From an uncultured Altererythrobacter sp. (GTDB taxonomy: Bacteria; Pseudomonadota; Alphaproteobacteria; Sphingomonadales; Sphingomonadaceae): 10,787 nt of DNA. The DNA is taken from assembly GCA_946886175.1 (NCBI GenBank), contig CAMPIA010000026.1, positions 1 to 10,787 on the forward strand, in the 5' to 3' direction. Below, piece after piece: positions 6,204 to 10,787 of this stretch. Below the pieces are notes generated by a model. It worked only from the letters and a program-made list of their open reading frames with translations, was not told where the DNA came from and made no database searches. Made by a program: the position numbers and the translations under genes. Within the stretch, counting starts at the first letter, position 1. Each line of letters begins with the position of its first letter.

Positions 6204-7160
6204 GTGAAGCGCGAGGCGATCGACCGGCGCGCGATCCCGGCGCATGCCATCGAGGGCCGCTGGATGGCGCCCGACCAGCACGCGATCCGCAGGATCGACT
6301 GGCCGCTCCCTTCGCCCACGCCGCGCGGTTCGATCCTGTTTCTTCCCGGCCGGGGCGACAGCTACGAGAAATATCTCGAGGCGCTCGAGCAATGGCATCG
6401 CGCGGGCTGGCGCGTGACCGCGTCCGACTGGCGCGGACAGGCCGGCTCCGGCCGGCTGGGCAGCGACGCCGTGACCGGGCACGTCGACGACTTCTCGCGC
6501 TGGGTCGACGATCTGGCGCACCTGTGGCGCGGGTGGAAGGCCGAGACGCCCGGCCCGCATGTGCTGATGGGGCATTCGATGGGCGGGCATCTGGTGCTGC
6601 GCGCGATCGCCGAGCAGCGCACCGATCCGGACGCGGCGGTGCTGTCCGCGCCGATGCTCGGATTCTACGGCAGCGTGCTGCCTGTCGGCTGGATGCATCG
6701 CATCGCCGGGGCGATGAAGCGGTTCGGCGATCCCGCGCGGCCGGCCTGGAAATGGAGCGAGAAGCCTGGCGAAGTCCCGGCCTCGCGCATCAACCTGCTG
6801 ACCCACGATCAGGATCGCTATCAGGACGAGCTCTGGTGGCGCGACACGCGGCCCGAGCTCGTGATGGGCCCGGGGAGCTGGGGCTGGGTCGAGCGCGCCT
6901 ATGAATCGATGCGCTCGCTCTATCGGCCCGACGTGCTCGAATCGATCCGCACGCCGATTCTGCTGCTGGCGGCCTCGAGCGACAAGCTGGTCGACATGAT
7001 CGCGATCGAGGCCGCCGCGCGGCGTCTCCCTCACGGCGAACTGCTCGCCTTCGGCGAGGAAGCGCGGCACGAGATCCTGCGCGAGGCGGACCCGGTGCGC
7101 GACCGGGCGATGGCGGCGATTGCGCAATTCCTCGATCGCGCCGCGCCTCGCGGCGAGTAG
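6204..7160 (+). CDS. Alpha/beta-hydrolase, lysophospholipase / monoacylglycerol lipase-like
   Basis: This is a cytoplasmic serine hydrolase of the Hydrolase_4 (PF12146, YtpA/PldB-like) type; members cleave lysophospholipids, monoacylglycerols or related esters. Counting from the GTG at 6204 (318 residues), the oxyanion region lies at ILFLPGRGD (44-52). The nucleophile elbow GHSMG (123-127) gives S125. The triad is completed by D260 in AASSDKLVD and H289 in EARHEILRE. No signal peptide or membrane segment is visible. The start is uncertain. GTG 6204 has only AAGG four bases upstream, whereas a perfect AGGAGG (6154-6159) sits five bases before an in-frame ATT at 6165 that would give 331 residues. 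Upstream in-frame ATGs (6042, 6099) overlap cpaA or its leader and look unlikely. The next gene begins 10 bases after the stop, so the two are probably co-transcribed. The natural substrate is unknown. Confidence 0.87.
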   Translation: MKREAIDRRAIPAHAIEGRWMAPDQHAIRRIDWPLPSPTPRGSILFLPGRGDSYEKYLEALEQWHRAGWRVTASDWRGQAGSGRLGSDAVTGHVDDFSRWVDDLAHLWRGWKAETPGPHVLMGHSMGGHLVLRAIAEQRTDPDAAVLSAPMLGFYGSVLPVGWMHRIAGAMKRFGDPARPAWKWSEKPGEVPASRINLLTHDQDRYQDELWWRDTRPELVMGPGSWGWVERAYESMRSLYRPDVLESIRTPILLLAASSDKLVDMIAIEAAARRLPHGELLAFGEEARHEILREADPVRDRAMAAIAQFLDRAAPRGE

Positions 7161-7170
7161 CGCGCGACCT

Positions 7171-8265
7171 GTGGAACGGTTCGATATCGCGATCGTCGGC
7201 GCGGGTATGGCCGGCGCGAGCCTCGGCGCAGAGCTCGCGCCGCATGCCAGCGTGGTCGTGCTCGAGGCGGAGGATCGCCCCGGCTATCACGCGACCGGCC
7301 GCTCGGCGGCGTTCTGGGAGGAATGTTATGGCGGGCCGGAGGTCGTTCCGCTCACCCTGGCATCCGGCCCGTACTTGCGCGACCACGGCTTCCTGACGCC
7401 GCGCGGCGCACTTTACATCGGGCGCGACGATCAGGCCGAAGCGCTCGACGCCTTCGCCGAGCGATTTTCGGCGAGCGGCGCGACGCTCGAACGGCTGGGG
7501 CGCGCAGCGCTGGCATCCCGGCTGCCGGGCTTGCAATCGGCATGGACCGGCGCGGTGTGGGAACCGGCCTGCGCCGATATCGACGTCGCGGGTCTGCATG
7601 CGCACTATCTCGGCGCCTTCGCAAGGTCGGGGGGGCGACTGGAGACCCGCGCGCGCGTGATGCGGGCGGATCGGACCGACCGGGGCTGGACGATCGCAAC
7701 CGCCGACGGAGCGCAAATCGAGGCGCGAATTCTGGTCGACGCAGCGGGCGCATGGGCGGACGAGGTGGCAGCGCTGGCGGACGTGCGGTCGCTCGGCATT
7801 GCTCCGCTACGGCGCACGGTCGCCCAGTTGCGCGTCGATCCGCCGCTCGATGGCGATCTGCCGCTGGTGCTCGACATCGCGGGGGCGTTCTATTTCAAGC
7901 CCGAGAGCGGCCGTCTGTGGCTCAGTCCGCAGGACGAGGCGCCGTCGCCGCCGTGCGACGCGGCGCCCGAGGAACTCGCCGTGGCCGAGGCGATCGACCG
8001 GCTTCAGAGTGTGGTCGACTGGCGCGTCGACGCGGTCGAGCGCAAATGGGCGGGCCTGCGCAGCTTCGCACCCGACCGGCTGCCGGTTTACGGTTTCGAC
8101 CCGGCGGACGCGGCATTCTTCTGGTTCGCCGGGCAGGGCGGCTTCGGCATCCAGACCGCGCCGGCCGCGGCCTGTCTGGGCGCGCAATTGCTGCTCGGCC
8201 TCGAACGCTGCGCAATGACTCGCGATCTCGACGAGACGCTCTATTCGCCCCGCCGGTTCGGCTGA
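7171..8265 (+). CDS. FAD-dependent oxidoreductase, DauA/DadA-like (DAO family)
   Basis: This is a flavoprotein of the D-amino-acid oxidase/dehydrogenase (DAO, PF01266) family that would oxidise an amine or amino acid to the imine. From the GTG at 7171 it has 364 residues. The dinucleotide-binding GAGMAG (10-15), E32 for the FAD ribose, GYHATGRSAA (38-47) and C-terminal GQGGFGIQT (321-329) are all intact. Over its length it resembles Pseudomonas D-arginine dehydrogenase as I recall that protein. R215, Y241 and R297 (in WAGLRSF) match the substrate-carboxylate and active-site residues R222, Y249 and R305. However, DauA H48 is F48 here, and the position of the guanidinium-binding E87 is A80. The substrate is therefore probably not D-arginine. 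The GTG fits the family N-terminus; the Shine-Dalgarno is poor, so coupling to the hydrolase 10 bases upstream is likely. An upstream ATG at 7120 lies inside the hydrolase gene and is less likely. Confidence 0.88.
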   Translation: MERFDIAIVGAGMAGASLGAELAPHASVVVLEAEDRPGYHATGRSAAFWEECYGGPEVVPLTLASGPYLRDHGFLTPRGALYIGRDDQAEALDAFAERFSASGATLERLGRAALASRLPGLQSAWTGAVWEPACADIDVAGLHAHYLGAFARSGGRLETRARVMRADRTDRGWTIATADGAQIEARILVDAAGAWADEVAALADVRSLGIAPLRRTVAQLRVDPPLDGDLPLVLDIAGAFYFKPESGRLWLSPQDEAPSPPCDAAPEELAVAEAIDRLQSVVDWRVDAVERKWAGLRSFAPDRLPVYGFDPADAAFFWFAGQGGFGIQTAPAAACLGAQLLLGLERCAMTRDLDETLYSPRRFG

Positions 8266-8280
8266 CAGCTCAGCGAACCG
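8254..8280. terminator. Probable bidirectional terminator hairpin over convergent stop codons
   Basis: CGGTTCG (8254-8260) pairs with CGAACCG (8274-8280), and CTGA (8262-8265) with TCAG (8270-8273). This gives an 11-base-pair stem with a single bulged G at 8261 and a CAGC loop. The stop codons of the plus-strand oxidoreductase (8263-8265) and minus-strand rnhA (8272-8270) form the upper stem. No T-run follows on either strand, so it is not a textbook intrinsic terminator. Its place between convergent genes supports a role as transcript end or 3' stabiliser. Confidence 0.5.
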
Positions 8281-8719
8281 CTTCGCGGGCGATCCGCTCT
8301 GCCTCGTCGCTGGCGAGGCGGTCGGCGCGTTCGTTTTCCGGATGGCCGTCGTGGCCCTTGACCCAGCGCCACGACATCTCGTGGCGCGCGGCGACCTCGA
8401 TCAGCTCGTGCCACAAGTCGGCGTTGCGCACCGGCTTCTTGCTGGCGTTGATCCAGCCGCGCTTTTGCCAGCCCTCGACCCACTTGGTCATCCCGTCGAG
8501 CACGTATCGGCTGTCCGAATAGAGCGTCACCCGGCACGGTTCGGTCAGCGCCTGGAGGCCGCGGATCGCGGCGGTCAGCTCCATGCGGTTGTTGGTGGTG
8601 TCGCTTTCCGCGCCCGCCAGCTCCTTCTCGTGGCGGCCCAGGCGCAACAATGCGCCCCAGCCGCCCGGTCCGGGGTTGCCCTTGCACGCGCCGTCGGTGA
8701 AAATCTCGACCTGTTTCAT
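8270..8719 (-). CDS. rnhA: Ribonuclease HI
   Basis: Ribonuclease HI is a cytoplasmic, metal-dependent enzyme that cuts the RNA strand of RNA:DNA hybrids, removing R-loops and primer remnants. The ATG at 8719 gives 149 residues, close to the 155 of the E. coli enzyme, and starts [20 protein letters not shown], aligned with the family N-terminus. All catalytic residues are visible: D9 (FTDG), E47 (NRMELTA), D69 (YSDS) and D133 (ENERAD), plus the assisting H123 in [11 protein letters not shown] (120-130). A 12-residue longer reading from 8755 would overlap thrB and lacks family support. The start lies 19 bases after the thrB stop. The nearest AGGAGG is 14 bases away, longer than usual, so thrB translation may help initiation. 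It is last in the ispH-thrB-rnhA run and converges on the oxidoreductase gene. Confidence 0.96.
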   Translation of the reverse strand: MKQVEIFTDGACKGNPGPGGWGALLRLGRHEKELAGAESDTTNNRMELTAAIRGLQALTEPCRVTLYSDSRYVLDGMTKWVEGWQKRGWINASKKPVRNADLWHELIEVAARHEMSWRWVKGHDGHPENERADRLASDEAERIAREAVR

Positions 8720-8738
8720 CGATCCCGGCGATGCCTCC

Positions 8739-9701
8739 TCAAACGTCCGATGCAAAGGCCCTGTCGCCCGCCTCGGCGTAGAATTCCAGCCGTCTGGCGA
8801 AATCCATCGGGTCCTTGCGCGTTACCAGAGCGTCGTCGGGCGTGTCGATCCAATCGAACGCGCGTGTCGAAATGAAACGCATTGCCGCGCCGCGCGCCAG
8901 CAACGGCAGGGCCGCGCGTTCCTCTGCCGAGAGCGGACGCACCGCTTCGTAACCTTCGACCAGCGCCGCGCCGATATCGGCACGAAAGCCGCGCCCGTCC
9001 TTGGCGAAACACCAGGCGGCGTGGGTGACCGCAAGATCGTAAGCGGCAAAATCCCGGCAGGCGAAATAGAAATCGATCAGCCCGCCGACCCGCTCCCCCA
9101 TCATCAGCACGTTGTCGGGGAAGAGATCGGCGTGGATCACCGTTTCGGGCAGGTCTCCCGGCCAGTTCTCGAGCAGCGCGGGCATGTGGCGCTCGACCAG
9201 CGGGGGCAGCGCGGGGTCGATCCGCGCCAGATCGCCGCAGCCCTCGAACAAGGCCTGCCAGTCGGCCGGGCGCAGGTCGTTGGCCCGCGTCCCCGAATAA
9301 CTCGCGGATGCGCGGTGCAGCTCGGCCAAGGCGGCGCCGACGGCGTAGGCCTGTGCCGGGGTCGGCCGATCGACCGAGACGCCGGGCAGAAATTCGATCA
9401 AGGCGACCGCTTTGCCCTCGACCATGCGCCAGCCCCGGCCCTCGCGATCGTGGATCGTGCGCGGCACGGGGCAACCCGCGGCCGAGAGATGGTCGAGCAA
9501 TCCGAGAAAGAACGGCAGGTCGGAAAGCTCGATCCGCCGCTCGTACATCGTCAGGATGAAGCGCCCGTTCTCGGTTTCAACCAGCCAGTTGCTGTTCGAG
9601 ACGCCCTCCGCGATGCCTTTGGCGGAAACCAGCGCGCCGACATCGTAATGCGCGATCAGCTCGCCGAGATCCTCCGCGCCCAGATGCGTGTAGACCGCCA
9701 T
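8739..9701 (-). CDS. thrB: Homoserine kinase (ThrB, aminoglycoside-phosphotransferase fold)
   Basis: This cytoplasmic enzyme phosphorylates L-homoserine with ATP to O-phosphohomoserine, the substrate of threonine synthase. The 320-residue product belongs to the APH/choline-kinase-fold homoserine kinases of alpha- and other proteobacteria, not the GHMP family of E. coli ThrB. The N-terminus [12 protein letters not shown] and the loop [22 protein letters not shown] (33-54) are characteristic. The catalytic loop [12 protein letters not shown] (188-199) supplies H190, D192 and N197. GLIDFYFAC (207-215) supplies the metal-binding D210. The ATG at 9701 lies nine bases after the ispH stop, with GAGG about eight bases upstream. 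Its place between ispH and rnhA is a conserved setting as I recall it for sphingomonads. An uncharacterised APH-like kinase is the only alternative, and unlikely. Confidence 0.95.
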   Translation of the reverse strand: MAVYTHLGAEDLGELIAHYDVGALVSAKGIAEGVSNSNWLVETENGRFILTMYERRIELSDLPFFLGLLDHLSAAGCPVPRTIHDREGRGWRMVEGKAVALIEFLPGVSVDRPTPAQAYAVGAALAELHRASASYSGTRANDLRPADWQALFEGCGDLARIDPALPPLVERHMPALLENWPGDLPETVIHADLFPDNVLMMGERVGGLIDFYFACRDFAAYDLAVTHAAWCFAKDGRGFRADIGAALVEGYEAVRPLSAEERAALPLLARGAAMRFISTRAFDWIDTPDDALVTRKDPMDFARRLEFYAEAGDRAFASDV

Positions 9702-9710
9702 GGGCGCGCC

Positions 9711-10697
9711 TCAGCCGGCGAGCTGGCGCGGCAGCTTGAACACCATCTTTTCCTCGGTGGTGACCAGCGTATGCTCCTCGACCACGCGCCATTCCGAGAG
9801 TTTCTCGACGACCTCGCGCACGAGCTTCTCGGGGGCCGAAGCTCCGGCGGTGAGGCCGATCGTGCCCACGCCGTCGAGCCATTCGGGCTGGATATCGCTC
9901 GCCCGCTGGATCAACTTCGCATCGGTGCCGCAGCGCTCGGCGACTTCGACCAGCCGCAGCGAGTTCGAGCTGTTCGGCGCGCCGATGACGAGCACCAGGT
10001 CGCTGCCCGGCGCGATCTGCTTGACCGCGGCCTGGCGATTGGAAGTCGCGTAACAGATGTCTTCCGCCTTGGGCCCCACGATTTGCGGATATTTGACCTG
10101 GAGCGCGGCGACGATCGCCCGGGTGTCGTCGACCGAGAGTGTCGTCTGGGTCAGGAAGGCGAGCGGTTCGTCCGAGGAAAAGCCGAGCGCGGCAACGTCC
10201 TCGACCGTCTCGACCAGCGTCATCATCCCTTCGGGGACCTGCCCCATCGTGCCGATCACCTCGGGATGGCCGCGGTGGCCGACGAATACGATGTGGCGGC
10301 CGGCCTCGATCTGGCGCTCGGCCTGGCGGTGGACCTTGCTCACCAGCGGGCAGGTGGCGTCGAGATAGTCGAGCCCGCGCCGCTCGGCCTCGGCCGGCAC
10401 GGCTTTGGGCACGCCGTGCGCGCTGAACACGACCGGCGCGCCATCGGGCACTGCGTCGAGCTCCTCCACGAACACCGCGCCCTTGGCCTTGAGGGTATCG
10501 ACGACGTAGCGGTTGTGGACGATCTCGTGCCGCACATAGACCGGGGCGCCGTACCGTTCGATCGCGCGCTCGACGATCTCGATCGCCCGGTCCACGCCGG
10601 CGCAGAAACCGCGCGGCGCCGCGATCAGGAGCGTCAGAGCGGGGCGCTCGTCGGAGCGGGCCGGATGTTGCACCGGATTTTGCAAGGGGGCATTCAT
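9711..10697 (-). CDS. ispH: 4-hydroxy-3-methylbut-2-enyl diphosphate reductase IspH (LytB)
   Basis: IspH catalyses the last step of the MEP pathway, reducing HMBPP to isopentenyl and dimethylallyl diphosphate with an iron-sulfur cluster. The ATG at 10697 gives 328 residues. AGAGGG lies six bases upstream, so I prefer it to an in-frame ATG at 10766 that would add 23 residues of no family character. The three cluster cysteines are C32 ([13 protein letters not shown]), C116 ([12 protein letters not shown]) and C215 (ICYATSNRQ). Substrate-contacting residues are present: H61 ([10 protein letters not shown]), H94 (FSAHGVP), H144 and E146 ([14 protein letters not shown]), and the SSNS motif (243-246). 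The first 20 residues are a variable Pro/Asn/Arg extension. It is the first visible gene of the ispH-thrB-rnhA run. A 14-base dyad lies over its ribosome binding site. Confidence 0.97.
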   Translation of the reverse strand: MNAPLQNPVQHPARSDERPALTLLIAAPRGFCAGVDRAIEIVERAIERYGAPVYVRHEIVHNRYVVDTLKAKGAVFVEELDAVPDGAPVVFSAHGVPKAVPAEAERRGLDYLDATCPLVSKVHRQAERQIEAGRHIVFVGHRGHPEVIGTMGQVPEGMMTLVETVEDVAALGFSSDEPLAFLTQTTLSVDDTRAIVAALQVKYPQIVGPKAEDICYATSNRQAAVKQIAPGSDLVLVIGAPNSSNSLRLVEVAERCGTDAKLIQRASDIQPEWLDGVGTIGLTAGASAPEKLVREVVEKLSEWRVVEEHTLVTTEEKMVFKLPRQLAG

Positions 10698-10701
10698 ATC
10701 C

Positions 10702-10715
10702 GGCCCTCTAGGGCC
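10702..10715 (-). promoter_or_regulatory. Dyad over the ispH ribosome binding site
   Basis: GGCCCT (10702-10707) and AGGGCC (10710-10715) form a perfect dyad around two bases. In the ispH transcript this would be a GGCCC/GGGCC stem with a UAGA loop. The Shine-Dalgarno AGAGGG falls in the loop and 3' arm, and the stem ends four bases before the AUG. It could restrain translation or be a protein-binding site; either role is inference. Confidence 0.35.
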
Positions 10716-10783
10716 CGTGCGTGGCAGGAGCAAGGTCGTGACGGAGCGGATTTTGGCGCCAGGCAAGGAGCAAGGAGGGAGCG

Positions 10784-10787
10784 ATGG
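10784..10787 (+). CDS. Start of an unidentified gene running off the right edge
   Basis: The window ends in AGGAGG (10773-10778), a five-base spacer and ATG (10784-10786), an ideal plus-strand initiation site divergent from ispH. Only the first codon is inside the window, so nothing can be said about the product. The 86 bases between this ATG and the ispH start must hold both promoters; I see no convincing -35/-10 boxes. The 10-mer AGGAGCAAGG occurs twice (10726-10735 and 10766-10775), probably by chance. Confidence 0.45.

Noticed and set aside
6159..6240. tRNA-like start (GCGGAATTAGCCAAGCGG) in the divergent intergenic region
   Set aside because: It resembles a tRNA acceptor and D-arm, but there is no T-loop motif (GTTCRANNC), no matching acceptor 3' strand and no anticodon stem downstream.
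6132..7127. 331-codon minus-strand frame antisense to the hydrolase
   Set aside because: The plus strand carries the intact Ser-Asp-His triad and family motifs; the antisense product has no recognisable features.
10726..10775. Direct repeat AGGAGCAAGG, 40 bases apart, upstream of the right-edge gene
   Set aside because: It is ten bases of purine-rich sequence, only two copies; one copy overlaps the Shine-Dalgarno region, so chance similarity is the simplest explanation.
1..10787. Mobile element, phage, CRISPR or defence system
   Set aside because: No transposase, integrase, terminal repeats, repeat-spacer array or recognisable defence gene is seen; codon use and G/C bias are even across the window.

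Overview
The window reads as ordinary chromosomal DNA of a GC-rich alphaproteobacterium, most likely a member of the Sphingomonadales (Sphingomonadaceae or Erythrobacteraceae). I infer this from the strong third-position G/C bias, the alphaproteobacterial CpaA-E type of Tad pilus genes, and the run ispH - thrB (aminoglycoside-phosphotransferase-fold homoserine kinase) - rnhA. I recall that run as typical of sphingomonads, but I could not search. I see no insertion sequence, phage gene, CRISPR array or RNA gene.

Left part (1-6087, all on the minus strand): one Tad (tight adherence / Flp type IVc) pilus operon, read from right to left. The order is cpaA (prepilin peptidase), cpaB (periplasmic assembly protein), cpaC (outer-membrane secretin), cpaD (lipoprotein), cpaE (ParA/MinD-like localisation ATPase) and tadB (inner-membrane platform, cut by the left edge). 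CpaA matures the pilin, TadB forms the inner-membrane platform, CpaE places the machine in the cell, and CpaB, CpaC and CpaD form the periplasmic and outer-membrane channel. Two usual members are absent from the window. There is no cpaF/tadA motor ATPase between cpaE and tadB, and no flp pilin gene next to cpaA. Several junctions in cpaB-cpaC-cpaD-cpaE are close enough for translational coupling, and the cpaE-tadB junction carries a GC-rich hairpin.

Middle part (6088-8265, plus strand): a short divergent intergenic region, then two genes 10 bases apart that probably form an operon. The first is an alpha/beta-hydrolase of the monoacylglycerol lipase/lysophospholipase type with a complete Ser-Asp-His triad. 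The second is an FAD-dependent amine/D-amino-acid oxidoreductase resembling D-arginine dehydrogenase (DauA) but with changed substrate-site residues. The hydrolase start is ambiguous: a perfect AGGAGG lies five bases before an in-frame ATT, not before an ATG, GTG or TTG.

Right part (8270-10697, minus strand): ispH, thrB and rnhA, closely spaced and read from right to left. They act in isoprenoid precursor synthesis, threonine synthesis and RNA:DNA hybrid removal. They converge on the oxidoreductase gene, and a hairpin covering both stop codons probably ends both transcripts. At the right edge, a Shine-Dalgarno sequence and an ATG announce a plus-strand gene divergent from ispH.

No undescribed defence or mobile system is visible. 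The points worth a second look are the gaps in the Tad gene set, the possible ATT start, the altered DauA-like active site, and several hairpins over ribosome binding sites or stop codons.
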